Positions 33,692-43,177 of a stretch of DNA of 64,000 nucleotides are shown piece after piece (positions within the stretch are counted from its first letter, which is position 1; every line of letters begins with the position of its first letter). The notes beneath the pieces were generated by a model. The model saw nothing but the letters and a program-made list of their open reading frames with translations. It ran no database searches and had not been told where the DNA came from. The position numbers and the translations under genes are program-made. The stretch is from Neomegalonema sp. Lineage in GTDB: Bacteria; Pseudomonadota; Alphaproteobacteria; Rhodobacterales; Rhodobacteraceae. The DNA is taken from the NCBI RefSeq assembly GCF_028688855.1, contig NZ_JAQTXI010000001.1, positions 142,001 through 206,000 of the forward strand. Direction: 5' to 3'.

Positions 33692-35392
33692 TCAGCCCGG
33701 GAGAGCCGCCTGGAAACGCGCGCCCTGAGGCGGAGAATCGGGCGGCGCATCGGGAGGGCGGACGTTCTCGGCCCAGATGCGCCCGCCATGGGCCTCGACG
33801 ATCTGACGCGAGATCGCCAGCCCGAGCCCCGAATGCTGGCCGAAATCCTCGGTGGCGGGGCGTTCGCTGTAGAAGCGCTGGAAGACCGACTCCAGATTCT
33901 CCTCCGGGACGCCGGGCCCCTGGTCCTCGACGCTGATGCGCACCTCTCCGCCGGGCTCGCGCCAGCCGCGCAGGATCAGCGCGCCGCCCTCGGGGCTGAA
34001 GGAGACGGCGTTGTCCACCAGATTGCGCAGCACCTGTCCGAGCCGCCCCTCCACGCCCCGCAGGATCAGCGGGCCGTTCTCCGGCAGGCGCCGGACGACC
34101 CTCAGGCCGCGCGCCTCCCAGTTGGGGCGGGTGACGTCGATCACCGCGTCGAAGAGCGCGCCGACGTCGAAGGGGGCCTGCTCCTCGCGCTGGAGCTCGG
34201 CGTCGAGGCGCGAGGCGTTGGAGATGTCGGTCACGAGGCGGTCCAGCCGCCCCACGTCGCTGCGGATCACCTCCAGCAGGCGTTCGCGCTGGGCCTCGGT
34301 GCGGGCGGAGGGCATGGTCTCCACCGCCGAGCGCAGGGAGGTCAGGGGATTCTTGATCTCGTGGGCCACGTCGGCGGCGAAGCTCTCGACGGCGTTCATG
34401 CGCCGCCCGAGCGCGCCGGTCATGGCCCGCAGCGCCACCGAAAGATGGCCGATCTCGTCGCCGCGCCGCGAGTAGTCGGGGATGCGCACCGCCGTCAGGG
34501 GGCTGCTTCCGGCTTCGGCGCCGGCTTCGGCGGCCTCGGCGAGCTTCTCGATGGGCTTGGCGATGGTCGCCGCCAGCAGCGCCGAGAGCGCCGCCGAAAC
34601 CGCCGCCGCCACCAGGAACATCCGCCAGAGCGAGCCCCGGCCCTCGGCGAGGATGTCGTCGATGTCGCCGCCGTCGGTCGAGACCACCACCGTGCCGATC
34701 ACCGAATAGGCCAGCCGGATGGGCGCCGCCACCGAGACGATCAGCTCGCCCCGGCTGTTGACGCGCCGCGCCTCGGTCTCCTGGACGAGGCTCATGGCGT
34801 CCCAGATCTCCTGATCGCTGGTGATGGCGGCGGGGCGGGTCTCGCGGTAGAGGTCGAGGCCGCCATGGCCGCTGCGTCCGGTGACGAAGGCCGAGATCCC
34901 GCGCCAGAGCCCCCGAGCGGTCTGGACCGGCTGGGAGGCGGGCGCCTCCAGGGGCGCGCCGAGGATCACCGCCGCCTCGACGTCTCCGGCGTCGCGGGTG
35001 TCGGCGCCGAGCCGGCCCTGACGGTCGTAGAGCTGCACGCGCATCTCGACCGGCGGCGCCAGGGCCGTGACGATGGGGAAGGCCTGCTCGACATCAAGAC
35101 GCCCGTCGCGGGTTTCGGCGTGCTGGGCCACGGCGGCGGCCAGAAGCCGCGCGGCGGTCTTCATGCCCTCGACGCGCATGTCCACCAGTTCGTCGCGCGA
35201 CTGGTTGACCATCATCACGCCGAACATCAGCGCGATCAGGCCGAGCAGGTTGACGAAGAGGATCCGCCGCCCCAGCGTGCCCCAGAGCCGGCGCACCAGA
35301 CTCCAGAGCCTGCCCCCGCCGCGCGGGAGGGCGGCGGAGGGAGGAGGCGCGGCGGCCTCTTCAGACCTCGCGATATCTGTAGCCGACGCCAT
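33692..35392 (-). CDS. chvG: ChvG-type sensor histidine kinase
   Basis: Membrane sensor kinase of 566 residues, partner of the response regulator upstream. It has an N-terminal membrane helix (about residues 42-62, [19 protein letters not shown]), a periplasmic domain of about 200 residues, a second membrane helix (about 255-275), a HAMP domain, the H-box [21 protein letters not shown], and the ATPase domain with [28 protein letters not shown] and [18 protein letters not shown]. ChvG/ExoS kinases respond to acid and envelope stress in rhizobia. The start overlaps the chvI end by 32 bases; a later start would still keep the first membrane helix. Confidence 0.93.
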   Translation of the reverse strand: MASATDIARSEEAAAPPPSAALPRGGGRLWSLVRRLWGTLGRRILFVNLLGLIALMFGVMMVNQSRDELVDMRVEGMKTAARLLAAAVAQHAETRDGRLDVEQAFPIVTALAPPVEMRVQLYDRQGRLGADTRDAGDVEAAVILGAPLEAPASQPVQTARGLWRGISAFVTGRSGHGGLDLYRETRPAAITSDQEIWDAMSLVQETEARRVNSRGELIVSVAAPIRLAYSVIGTVVVSTDGGDIDDILAEGRGSLWRMFLVAAAVSAALSALLAATIAKPIEKLAEAAEAGAEAGSSPLTAVRIPDYSRRGDEIGHLSVALRAMTGALGRRMNAVESFAADVAHEIKNPLTSLRSAVETMPSARTEAQRERLLEVIRSDVGRLDRLVTDISNASRLDAELQREEQAPFDVGALFDAVIDVTRPNWEARGLRVVRRLPENGPLILRGVEGRLGQVLRNLVDNAVSFSPEGGALILRGWREPGGEVRISVEDQGPGVPEENLESVFQRFYSERPATEDFGQHSGLGLAISRQIVEAHGGRIWAENVRPPDAPPDSPPQGARFQAALPG

Positions 35393-36062
35393 AGAGGGTC
35401 TCGATGGAGGCGAAGTCCTTGTCCGCGACGCGGAACTTCTTGCGGATGCGCTTGATGTGGCTGTCGATGGTGCGGTCGTCGACGTAGACCTGATCGTCGT
35501 AGGCGGCGTCCATGAGCTGGTCGCGGCTCTTGACGAAGCCGGGCCGCAGCGCCAGAGCCTGAAGGATCAGGAATTCGGTCACGGTGAGCGTCACCTGATC
35601 GCCGCTCCAGGCGCAGGAATGGCGCATCGGGTCGAGCGAGAGCTTGCCGCGCTGGATGATCTTGTCCTTTTCGGCGCGCTCGGCGGGATCGAGGGCCTGG
35701 GCCTCGCGCCGACGCAGCACCGCCCGGATGCGCTCGATCAGCAGGCGCTGCGAGAAGGGCTTGCGGATGTAGTCGTCGGCGCCCATGCGCAGGCCCAGCA
35801 CCTCGTCGATCTCCTCGTCCTTGGAGGTGAGGAAGAGCACCGGCAGATCCGACTTCAGACGCAGCCGCCGCAGCAGCTCCATGCCGTCCATGCGGGGCAT
35901 CTTGATGTCGAAGACCGCGAGGTCCGGCGGCGAGGCGGACAGGGCGGTGAGGGCGGCGGCTCCGTCCGAATAGGTCTTCACCTCGAAGCCTTCGGCCTCG
36001 AGAGCGATGCTGACGGAGGTCAGAATGTTGCGGTCGTCGTCCACCAAGGCGATGCTGGTCAT
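35361..36062 (-). CDS. chvI: ChvI-type OmpR-family response regulator
   Basis: Response regulator of 233 residues. The receiver domain (about 1-120) has the acidic pair [10 protein letters not shown], the phospho-acceptor Asp in [14 protein letters not shown], the Thr/Ser of LFLTSKDEE and the Lys of YIRKPFS. The C-terminal winged helix (about 130-233) has [30 protein letters not shown] and [15 protein letters not shown]. The chvI-chvG order is conserved in alphaproteobacteria, followed normally by hprK. Confidence 0.94.
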   Translation of the reverse strand: MTSIALVDDDRNILTSVSIALEAEGFEVKTYSDGAAALTALSASPPDLAVFDIKMPRMDGMELLRRLRLKSDLPVLFLTSKDEEIDEVLGLRMGADDYIRKPFSQRLLIERIRAVLRRREAQALDPAERAEKDKIIQRGKLSLDPMRHSCAWSGDQVTLTVTEFLILQALALRPGFVKSRDQLMDAAYDDQVYVDDRTIDSHIKRIRKKFRVADKDFASIETLYGVGYRYREV

Positions 36063-36326
36063 TCGGGGTCTCCTCGCTCGGGCGAAAGGCTATGATTTTA
36101 CGGGGGGAAACGCAATCGCCGTCGCGGGCGGGCCGAGGCGGGGGAAGAGGCTCCGCGGGCCTCTCGCTCCCGCGCGGCGCCGAAGCCTCGCCGGGGCGGT
36201 TTCGCGGGGGAGCGGCGCCTCGGCCTCTTGTATGGGGGCGCATTTCTTGACACCCTCATGACAGGCCCGCGCGTATCTGCGGGTTCGTCTTTGCGCGGAG
36301 GCCTCGCCGCGCCGGAGTTTCCGGTC

Positions 36327-37142
36327 ATGTGCCGTTGGGCGGCTTACAAAGGCCCCTCGATCTTTCTCGAAGAGGTGATCGCCTCGCCTCGTCAGTCCCT
36401 GATCGCCCAGAGCCTGCTGGCGCTGCGCGGACGGACTCCCACCAACGGCGACGGATTCGGCGTCGCCTGGTATGGCGAGAAGCCCGAGCCGGGCGTCTTC
36501 CGCGACGCGGGGCCCGCCTGGTCGGACGAGAACCTGCGCAATCTGGCCGGTCAGGTGCGCTCGCCGCTGTTTCTGGCCCATGTGCGGGCCGCCACCTGCG
36601 GAGGCTCCAGCCGCGCCAATTGCCATCCCTTCGTCTCGGGCCGCTGGAGCTTCATGCATAACGGCCAGATCGAGGATTTCGCCTGGCTCCGCCGCGCGCT
36701 GGAGGTCGCCCTTCCCGATTCCCACTACGCCCAGAGGCGCGGCTCGACCGATTCGGAGCTGATGTTCCTGCTCGCGCTGGGATTCGGGCTGGAGAACGAT
36801 CCGCAGGGCGCTCTGGAGCGCATGGTGGGCTTCATCGAGGAGACGGCGCGGGGAATCGGGGCGCGGCCCTGCGTGAAGATGACCCTGGCGCTCTCCGACG
36901 GGCGCACGCTCCACATCGCCCGCTACGCCACCGACGGAGAGGCGCCCACCTTGTTCCATCGGCTCTCGCGGCGGCTGGGCGGAAGGGCCGTGGCCTCGGA
37001 GCCGCTCGATTCCGAGGAGACCGACTGGGAGGAGGTGCCGCAAGGCGTCTTCGGCCGGGCCGACGTCGAGGGCGTGACCCTCAGCCCCTTCCGGCCGCGA
37101 TGGGCTCCGGCCTCCGCCGCGCCTCTCCGGGCCGCCCGCTGA
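36327..37142 (+). CDS. Class II glutamine amidotransferase (YafJ-like)
   Basis: The 271-residue product begins Met-Cys (MCRWAAYKGPSIFLEE), so that after removal of Met the Cys becomes the N-terminal nucleophile typical of class II (Ntn) amidotransferases; this fixes the start at 36327 although the frame is open from 36228. Other motifs are GDGFGVAWYG, AHVRAATCGGSSRANCHPF, FMHNGQIEDF and GSTDSELMF. No synthetase domain follows, so it is a stand-alone amidotransferase or an amidohydrolase such as YafJ; an EgtC-like role is possible but no ergothioneine genes are near. Confidence 0.93.
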   Translation: MCRWAAYKGPSIFLEEVIASPRQSLIAQSLLALRGRTPTNGDGFGVAWYGEKPEPGVFRDAGPAWSDENLRNLAGQVRSPLFLAHVRAATCGGSSRANCHPFVSGRWSFMHNGQIEDFAWLRRALEVALPDSHYAQRRGSTDSELMFLLALGFGLENDPQGALERMVGFIEETARGIGARPCVKMTLALSDGRTLHIARYATDGEAPTLFHRLSRRLGGRAVASEPLDSEETDWEEVPQGVFGRADVEGVTLSPFRPRWAPASAAPLRAAR

Positions 37143-37265
37143 TTCGCCGCGGAAGCCGCAGAGGGAGGGCTTGCGTTCTCCGCTCCGGCGCATGAGATGA
37201 AGCCCGGCCGGAGGCGCAGCGCTTCCGGCGGCTCTTCACCGACCTTCAGCGACGAGGCTGCGCAG

Positions 37266-37583
37266 ATGACGCTCATCATGACCATCCCCGAGGTTCCGGG
37301 CCATCAGATCGACCGCGTTCTGGGAGTCGTCACGGCGGAATCCGTGCAGGGCGTCAACATCGTGAAGGACGTCTTCGCCGCCGTGCGCGACGTGGTGGGC
37401 GGGCGCTCGGCCACTCTGGAGAACATGCTCCGCCAATGCCGCGACGACTGCATGCGCGAGCTGGACGAAAACGCCCGCCGCATGGGCGCCGACGCCGTGG
37501 TGGGTCTGCGCAGCGACTACTTCAGCGCCAACAACATGATGATCCTGACGCTCATGGGCACGGCGGTGACCCTGAGGCGCTAG
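37266..37583 (+). CDS. UPF0145 (YbjQ) family protein
   Basis: Small cytoplasmic protein of 105 residues from a widespread uncharacterised family that forms a pentameric fold. It has the family sequence IPEVPGHQIDRVLGVVTAESVQGVNIVKD and ENARRMGADAVVGLRSDY. The ATG at 37266 is used; an ATG twelve bases later is also possible. No function is known. Confidence 0.9.
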   Translation: MTLIMTIPEVPGHQIDRVLGVVTAESVQGVNIVKDVFAAVRDVVGGRSATLENMLRQCRDDCMRELDENARRMGADAVVGLRSDYFSANNMMILTLMGTAVTLRR

Positions 37584-37693
37584 AGCGTCTTTCAGCGAGG
37601 CCGCAGGCCTCGCGTCGTGAAGACGCGACCAGAGAAGAATCCGAAGCGTCTTTCGGCGAGGCCGCAGGCCTTGCGTCGTGAAGATGCGGTCAA
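37584..37693. repeat. Tandem hairpin repeat after the YbjQ gene
   Basis: Two copies of a sequence of about 45 bases start at 37584 and 37645 (period 61). Each begins AGCGTCTTTC, contains an inner hairpin (GCGAGGCC, GCA, GGCCTCGC in copy 1) and ends with a near-complement of its start (TGAAGACGC), so each copy folds into one long hairpin. A third, weaker hairpin (AAGGCCGC, TGCGGCTTTT) follows near 37720. The copies may work as terminators or be a REP-like element. Confidence 0.75.
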
Positions 37694-37814
37694 GGAAGCG
37701 GAAGTCTCCTCCGGGAAGGCCGCTGCGGCTTTTGGTCGATTCCCCGGATCGCGCGGAAGGCTTTAGGGTCCGGGCTCCGGCGGAGGCGCCCGCCGATCCT
37801 CAGGAGCCCCGATC

Positions 37815-38198
37815 ATGAGCCTTGATTCCGAAATCGCCCGCGCCCTGGAGCTCTTCGCCGATCTCGACGGAGTCTCCGCGCGCCGGATGTTCGGCGGCGC
37901 GGGGCTCTACAAGGAAGGCGTGATGTTCGCCCTGCTCGCCCATGAAGCGGTCTGGCTGCGCGCCGATCCCGAATTCGCCATGGATCTGGAGGCCGAAGGC
38001 TCCGCCGGGCGCTTCGAGACGGAGAAGGGCGGCGGCGCCTCGCATCTGCCCTATTGGCGCCTGCCCGAGGCCGCTCTGGACGATCCGGAGGCCGCCGCCG
38101 CTCTGGCGCGGCGCGCCTGGAGCGTCGCGGTTCGACTGAAGACCGCCGCGCCCTCGCGCGCGAAGAAATTCCCTCAAGCGAAAGGAGATCCCGCATGA
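37815..38198 (+). CDS. TfoX N-terminal domain protein
   Basis: The 127-residue product has [38 protein letters not shown] and [11 protein letters not shown], the core of the TfoX-N fold. It lacks the TfoX C-terminal domain, as is normal for short alphaproteobacterial members. The full-length TfoX of gammaproteobacteria regulates competence, but this should not be assumed here. Its stop overlaps the tpiA start (ATGA). Confidence 0.9.
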   Translation: MSLDSEIARALELFADLDGVSARRMFGGAGLYKEGVMFALLAHEAVWLRADPEFAMDLEAEGSAGRFETEKGGGASHLPYWRLPEAALDDPEAAAALARRAWSVAVRLKTAAPSRAKKFPQAKGDPA

Positions 38199-38929
38199 GC
38201 CGCCGCAAGCTCGTCGCCGGAAACTGGAAGATGAACGGACTCGCCGCGAACGCCGCCGAATTCGACCGGATCCGCGCAGGCGCCGCCGCCGTCAGGGAGG
38301 CCGACGCCCTGATCTGCCCTCCGGCGACGCTGATCGCGGCTCTGGCCGGGCGAGGTCTGGCGCTGGGCGGGCAGGATTGTCATGCGAAGCCCTCGGGGGC
38401 CCATACGGGCGACCTCTCGGCGGAGATGCTCCGCGACGCGGGCGCCTCGGCGGCGATCCTCGGGCATTCCGAGCGCCGCGCCGATCACGGCGAGACCGAC
38501 GCCCTCGTGCGGGCCAAGGCCGAGGCCGCGAAAAGGGCCGGGCTGCTGGCGATCATCTGCGTGGGCGAGACCCTGGAGCAGCGCGAGGCCGGACAGGCCG
38601 TCGCGGTGGTCGAGGGCCAGCTTGCGGGCTCCATCCCCGAGGGCGCGACGGCGGCGGAGGTCGTGGTGGCCTATGAGCCCGTCTGGGCCATCGGCACGGG
38701 CCGCGCCGCCACGCCGCAGGACGTCCGCGAGATCCATGCGGCCATCCGGGCGGCTCTGGTCGGGCGCTTCGGCGCCGAGGGCCAGGCCATGCGGATTCTC
38801 TATGGCGGCTCGGTCAAGCCCTCGAACGCCGCCGAGCTCTTCGCGGTTCCGGATGTGGACGGCGCCCTCGTCGGCGGCGCCAGCCTGACGGCCGCGGAGT
38901 TCCTGCCGATCCTTCAGGCCGCCGCCTGA
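38195..38929 (+). CDS. tpiA: Triosephosphate isomerase
   Basis: Interconverts dihydroxyacetone phosphate and glyceraldehyde-3-phosphate. The 244-residue product has AGNWKMNG with the catalytic Lys, [11 protein letters not shown] with the catalytic His, [12 protein letters not shown] with the catalytic Glu and the flexible loop, and [11 protein letters not shown] and [11 protein letters not shown] for phosphate binding. AAAGGAG lies eight bases before the ATG. It overlaps the TfoX-N gene and is followed by a strong terminator. Confidence 0.97.
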   Translation: MSRRKLVAGNWKMNGLAANAAEFDRIRAGAAAVREADALICPPATLIAALAGRGLALGGQDCHAKPSGAHTGDLSAEMLRDAGASAAILGHSERRADHGETDALVRAKAEAAKRAGLLAIICVGETLEQREAGQAVAVVEGQLAGSIPEGATAAEVVVAYEPVWAIGTGRAATPQDVREIHAAIRAALVGRFGAEGQAMRILYGGSVKPSNAAELFAVPDVDGALVGGASLTAAEFLPILQAAA

Positions 38930-38939
38930 ACATGAAGAC

Positions 38940-38964
38940 GCCCTCTCCGCCAGGCGGAGAGGGC
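38940..38964. terminator. Bidirectional terminator between tpiA and terC
   Basis: Twelve-base perfect arms GCCCTCTCCGCC (38940-38951) and GGCGGAGAGGGC (38953-38964) separated by one base, so the real loop includes part of the arms. It lies between convergent genes. Confidence 0.75.
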
Positions 38965-38987
38965 CTTGTCCGCAGCTTCGACCGGCT

Positions 38988-39644
38988 TCAGCCGAGGGCG
39001 CCCTTCAGAACTCCGAGGAGGCCGCCTTCCCAATAGGCGCGGCAAACCTCGTCGGCCTTCGCGCAGGCCACGTCGGCCCAGCCGTGGAAGAGCATGTTCA
39101 GCGCCACATAGAGGATCACCACAAGGCCGATCCAGGCGATCCAGCGGTGCTTCGCCAGAAGATCGGCGATGAAGCTGGCGGCCACGCCCATCAGCGCCAC
39201 CGAGAAGACCAGACCCACCACCAGAACCCAGGTGTGGTCCTGAGCGGCGCCCGCCACGGCCAGCACGTTGTCCAGCGACATGGAGACGTCGGCGACCACC
39301 ACCTGAAGCAGCGCCTGCACGAAGCTCTTGTGCTTCTGCGCCGATCCCTCCGCGGTCTCCGTCTGGTCGGAATGGGCGACGATCTCGCGCCACATCTTCC
39401 AGCAGACCCAGAGCAGCAGCAGCGCGCCTGCGATCTTCAGGTAGGACACCTGAAGCAGCTGCACCGTCAGCAGCGCGAAGACGATCCGGATCACGACCGC
39501 CGCCGCGATCCCCCAGAACACCACCTGTCTGCGGCGCGCGGGCTCCACCCCCGCCGCCGCCATGCCCACGACGACCGCGTTGTCCGCGGCCAGCACGAGG
39601 TCGATCAGAATGACCTGACCCAGCGCCGTCAGCTCACCGAGCAT
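38988..39644 (-). CDS. TerC family integral membrane protein
   Basis: The 218-residue product has seven hydrophobic segments with the TerC acidic motifs LIDLVLAADNAVVVGMAA in the first segment and VVADVSMSLDNVLAVAGAA in the fourth; the Asp-Asn pairs in both are diagnostic. Family members export or balance metal ions such as manganese. It is 33 bases downstream of tctA on the same strand, so it could be co-transcribed, but a link in function is not evident. Confidence 0.9.
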   Translation of the reverse strand: MLGELTALGQVILIDLVLAADNAVVVGMAAAGVEPARRRQVVFWGIAAAVVIRIVFALLTVQLLQVSYLKIAGALLLLWVCWKMWREIVAHSDQTETAEGSAQKHKSFVQALLQVVVADVSMSLDNVLAVAGAAQDHTWVLVVGLVFSVALMGVAASFIADLLAKHRWIAWIGLVVILYVALNMLFHGWADVACAKADEVCRAYWEGGLLGVLKGALG

Positions 39645-39677
39645 TCAAGCTTCTCCCCGGCGCTCCTTGGGGAGCGC

Positions 39678-41183
39678 TCACGCCGGCGCCGTCTGCGCGC
39701 TTTTCCGCCGCCAGCGCCGGATCAGCGGCGGCGCGATCGCCAGAACCGCCGCAAGGGCCAGGAGAGGTCCGGCGGGCGTGCTGGTGAAGAAGACCGTCCA
39801 GTCGTCCTGCGAGATCTGCATGGCGCGGCGGAAATGCTGCTCGGCCATGGGGCCGAGCACGAGGCCCACCACCATCGGCGCGATGGGGAAATCCAGACGC
39901 CGCATGGCGAAGCCCATCAGACCGACGATCAGCATGAAGATCACGTCGTTGAGCGAGCGCGAAGCGCCATAGACGCCCAGCGTCGCGAAGACGAGGATGC
40001 CCGCGTAAAGGAAAGGCCGTGGAATGTAAAGCAGACGCGCCCAGAGACCCGCCATCGGCAGATTCAACAGCAGCAGCATGAGGTTGCCGAGCAACAGGCT
40101 CGCAATGAGGCTCCAGACGAGGGTCGAGCTCCCGCTGAAGAGCGTCGGGCCGGGCTGAAGGCCGTATTGCTGGAAGGCCGCCAGCAGGATCGCCGCCGTG
40201 GCCGAAGTCGGCAGGCCCAGCGCCAGAAGCGGCGCCATGACCCCCGCCACCGCCGCGTTGTTGGCGGCCTCGGGGCCCGCCACGCCCTCGATGGCGCCCT
40301 CGCCGAACTCCTCGGGATGGTCCGAGAGCTTGCGTTCGAGCGAATAGGACAGGAAGGTCGGGATCTCGGCGCCGCCCGCAGGCAGGGCGCCGAAGGGGAA
40401 GCCGATGGCCGCGCCGCGCAGCCAGGGCTTCCAGGAGCGCCGCAGATCCTCGCGCGTCATGAGCACCCGGCCCTTGAGCGGCGTGATCTCCTCCGAGCGC
40501 GCCTTCGGATCGGCGGCCAGAGACAGGGCCTCGGCCACCGCGAAGAGCGCGACGATCACCACCACAACGCCGATTCCGTTCATCAGCGAGGGCTCGCCGA
40601 AGGCGTAGCGGGCCTGTCCGGACTGGCCGTCGATGCCCACCAGCGCGATGGCCACGCCCATCAGCAGCGAGAGCAGACCCGCCAGAACCGAGCGTCCCAG
40701 GAGGCAGGCCACCGAGACGAAAGCCAGAATCGCCAGAGCGAAATAATCCGCCGGACTGATCTTCACCGCCCATTCGACCATCGTCGGTGCGAAGGCGGCC
40801 AGCAGCAGCGTGCCGATGCAGCCCGCGACGAAGCTGCCGATCGCCGCCGTGGCCAGAGCCGCCGGAGCGCGCCCCTTGCGGGCCATCTTGTTGCCGTCGA
40901 TGGCGGTGACCAGCGAGCCGGATTCGCCCGGCGTGTTGATCAGGATGGCGGTGGTCGATCCGCCGTACATGGCGCCGTAATAGACGCCGCCGAAGATGAT
41001 GAAGGCCGCCGCCGGGTCCATCTTGGTGGTGACGGGCAGCAGAAGCGCGATGGTCAGGGCCGGGCCGATCCCCGGCAGGACGCCGATCAGCGTGCCGAGC
41101 GTCACGCCCACCAGAGACCACATCAGGTTGATCGGCTGGAAGACGACCGCGAAGCCATGCGCCAGATTGGTCAGAAGATCCAT
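39678..41183 (-). CDS. tctA: Tripartite tricarboxylate transporter, large permease TctA
   Basis: The 501-residue product has about 11-12 membrane helices and the family motifs [49 protein letters not shown] and, in the second repeat, [37 protein letters not shown]. It couples import of a carboxylate, delivered by the periplasmic protein TctC, to an ion gradient. It is the last of the tctC-tctB-tctA order on the minus strand. Confidence 0.95.
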   Translation of the reverse strand: MDLLTNLAHGFAVVFQPINLMWSLVGVTLGTLIGVLPGIGPALTIALLLPVTTKMDPAAAFIIFGGVYYGAMYGGSTTAILINTPGESGSLVTAIDGNKMARKGRAPAALATAAIGSFVAGCIGTLLLAAFAPTMVEWAVKISPADYFALAILAFVSVACLLGRSVLAGLLSLLMGVAIALVGIDGQSGQARYAFGEPSLMNGIGVVVVIVALFAVAEALSLAADPKARSEEITPLKGRVLMTREDLRRSWKPWLRGAAIGFPFGALPAGGAEIPTFLSYSLERKLSDHPEEFGEGAIEGVAGPEAANNAAVAGVMAPLLALGLPTSATAAILLAAFQQYGLQPGPTLFSGSSTLVWSLIASLLLGNLMLLLLNLPMAGLWARLLYIPRPFLYAGILVFATLGVYGASRSLNDVIFMLIVGLMGFAMRRLDFPIAPMVVGLVLGPMAEQHFRRAMQISQDDWTVFFTSTPAGPLLALAAVLAIAPPLIRRWRRKSAQTAPA

Positions 41184-41248
41184 GGGAGACTCCCGGGACG
41201 CCGTTCAGGGCGCCTCATGTCTGGAGGAGTTCGCGAAGAGGCGGCGTC

Positions 41249-41758
41249 TCAGGGACGCCAGCCGAAGGTTTCGAGCAGCCCGCGCAAGGGCTCGTTGCGG
41301 AAGACGTCGCCCACCGGCAGGCGCAGGCCCAGCCATTGCGTGAAGACGTAATAGACCACCAGAGCCACGATCAGCCCCACCCCGAAGGCTCGCAAGGGAC
41401 GCGTCGCGCCGAAGGCCCAGGCCACGATTCCGAACATGATCGTCTCGGAGAGGATGAAGCCCGCGCGCGGCAACAGCAGGATGAACAGCGCCAGAGACCC
41501 GAGCGTCAGGCCGAAGGCCTTGTAGTCGAAGGGGCCGGGGCGCTCCTCCTCGGGGATCCGCGTGGGATTGAGCGTCTCGCTGGCCGCGAAGAGCAGACCC
41601 AGCGTCGCCAGCGCCAGACCCACCATCTGCGGGAAGATCCGGGGGCCGGAGAGCGCCGAAAGATTCGGCGGCTGGCGGATGTCGAAGGAATAGGCGTAGA
41701 GGAAGACGCCGACGGCGGCGGCGAAAAGGCCGGCTCCGGCGCGGGCGGTCAGGCGCAT
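41249..41758 (-). CDS. tctB: Tripartite tricarboxylate transporter, small permease TctB
   Basis: The 169-residue product has four hydrophobic segments (around GAGLFAAAVGVFLYAYSF, MVGLALATLGLLFAA, GLTLGSLALFILLLPRAGFILSE and VGLIVALVVYYVFTQWLGLRLP), the layout of TctB, and the terminal LGLRLPVG motif. Low sequence conservation is normal; its place between tctC and tctA settles the call. Confidence 0.9.
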   Translation of the reverse strand: MRLTARAGAGLFAAAVGVFLYAYSFDIRQPPNLSALSGPRIFPQMVGLALATLGLLFAASETLNPTRIPEEERPGPFDYKAFGLTLGSLALFILLLPRAGFILSETIMFGIVAWAFGATRPLRAFGVGLIVALVVYYVFTQWLGLRLPVGDVFRNEPLRGLLETFGWRP

Positions 41759-41837
41759 GGGAGAACCCTCGATTCTGCGGGAGGCTCGGCGGAGAGGCGG
41801 AGAAGCCCGCGAAGGCTCCTCCGCCCCGGAGCGCGAT

Positions 41838-41962
41838 CCGGAGGGCCGAAGGGCCTTCCGGAGGGACGGCGCGACCGGAGGGAGGCCTGAAGCGCGATCC
41901 GGACAGCGTGGAGGACTCTCCGGATCAGGGGCGCGCTCGGGCGGAGGCCCGAAGGAGCCTCC
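41838..41962 (-). repeat. Hairpin-rich spacer between tctC and tctB
   Basis: The 264-base gap 41759-42022 holds no gene. It has repeated GATCCGG elements and two clear hairpins: CCGGAGGGCC with GGCCTTCCGG (41838-41861, one mismatch) and GGAGGC with GCCTCC (41943-41962). In an operon where the binding protein is needed in excess over the permease, such hairpins could stabilise the tctC mRNA end or attenuate transcription. Confidence 0.5.
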
Positions 41963-42022
41963 CCGGGCCTCGCGCGACCGGACGGGCGATCCGGGCGATC
42001 CGGCCGCGCGGGGCTCGGGACG

Positions 42023-42994
42023 TCACTCGACGAGGCCGATGTCCTTCAGGGTCTGGACGACGCGGGCGTCGTCCTCCTTGAGGAATTCGGCGAAGGCGTC
42101 GCCGGAAAGATAGGCGTCGGTCCAGCCGCGAGCCGAGAGGATCTTCTTCCAGGCTTCGGTCGCGGCCATGGCGTCGAGCGTGACGAGCAGCGCGGCGCGC
42201 TCCTCGTCGTCGATGTCCGGCGCGCCGACGACGCCGCGCCAGTTGCCCAGCACCACGTCGACGCCGCTTTCCGCCAGGGTCGGGGCCTCGACGCCGTCGA
42301 TGCGCGCGTCCGAAGAGACCGCGAGGAAGCGCAGCTTGCCGGTCTTCGCCTGCTCGACGAATTCGCCGACGCCTGAAACGCCGACCGTCACATGGCCGCC
42401 GAGAATCGAGGCGAGGGCCTCGCCGCCGCCGGAATGGGCGACGTAGTTCAGCTTGGAGGTGTCTGCGCCCACGGCCTTCATCACGAGGCCCGCGAGGATG
42501 TGGTCGGTGCCGCCCGCCGAGCCGCCGCCCCAGGAGACCGAAGCCGGATCGGCCTTCAGCTTCTCGACCAGCTCGCCCACGGTCTTGAGCGGCGAATCGG
42601 CGGGCACGACCAGACCTTCATATTCCGAGGTCAGGCGGGCGAGGGGCGTGGTGCTCTCCAGGGTCACCGGAGAGTTGTTGGTCAGGATGGCGCCGGTCAT
42701 CACGAGGCCCATGACCAGAAGGGCGTCGGGTTCGCCGGGGCGCGAGGCGAATTGCGCCAGGCCGATGGTGCCGCCGGCTCCGGCGACGTTGTCCACCTCG
42801 ACCGAGCGGGCGAGCTTCTCGCCTTGCAGCACTTCGGCCATGGCGCGTCCGGTCTGGTCCCAGCCGCCGCCCGGATTGGCCGGAACGGTGATGGTCAGAT
42901 CCTCGGCGGCGAAGGCGGGCGCCGCGCCCGTCGCGAGCGCGAGGCCAAGAGCCGCAGCAGCGACGGCGCTGCGCAGGGAACGGAAATTCGACAT
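42023..42994 (-). CDS. tctC: Tripartite tricarboxylate transporter, periplasmic binding protein TctC
   Basis: The 323-residue product has a signal peptide (about residues 1-29, ending APAFAAEDL) and the Bug/TctC fold: [23 protein letters not shown] in place of the family's first ligand loop, [27 protein letters not shown] and [19 protein letters not shown]. The ligand is probably a small dicarboxylate or tricarboxylate, but cannot be named. First gene of the tct operon; a 17-base palindrome lies upstream. Confidence 0.94.
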   Translation of the reverse strand: MSNFRSLRSAVAAAALGLALATGAAPAFAAEDLTITVPANPGGGWDQTGRAMAEVLQGEKLARSVEVDNVAGAGGTIGLAQFASRPGEPDALLVMGLVMTGAILTNNSPVTLESTTPLARLTSEYEGLVVPADSPLKTVGELVEKLKADPASVSWGGGSAGGTDHILAGLVMKAVGADTSKLNYVAHSGGGEALASILGGHVTVGVSGVGEFVEQAKTGKLRFLAVSSDARIDGVEAPTLAESGVDVVLGNWRGVVGAPDIDDEERAALLVTLDAMAATEAWKKILSARGWTDAYLSGDAFAEFLKEDDARVVQTLKDIGLVE

Positions 42995-43079
42995 CAGGCG
43001 TCATCCTCCCAAGGATGCGTTTTTTGAATCTTGAGCGAAGAGGCCGCAGCCTCCCGCCGGTTTCCCAGCCTGAGACGAT

Positions 43080-43096
43080 TTGACCGATCAGGTCAA
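43080..43096. promoter_or_regulatory. Palindromic operator candidate upstream of tctC
   Basis: TTGACC-GATCA-GGTCAA, two perfect 6-base arms around 5 bases, about 86 bases before the tctC start. The form fits a dimeric regulator, for example of the GntR family. No such regulator gene is nearby. Confidence 0.5.
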
Positions 43097-43177
43097 GGCC
43101 AATCCTTTATTGACGCAAGGAGAAGCGCGACGCCTCCCCTCCAGGAAGCGCCGCGCGGGACCGCGTCGCGGACAGGC

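Noticed and set aside
37584-37693. Tandem hairpins as a CRISPR array
   Set aside because: Only two copies, the repeat is 45 bases with long internal symmetry, and there are no cas genes.
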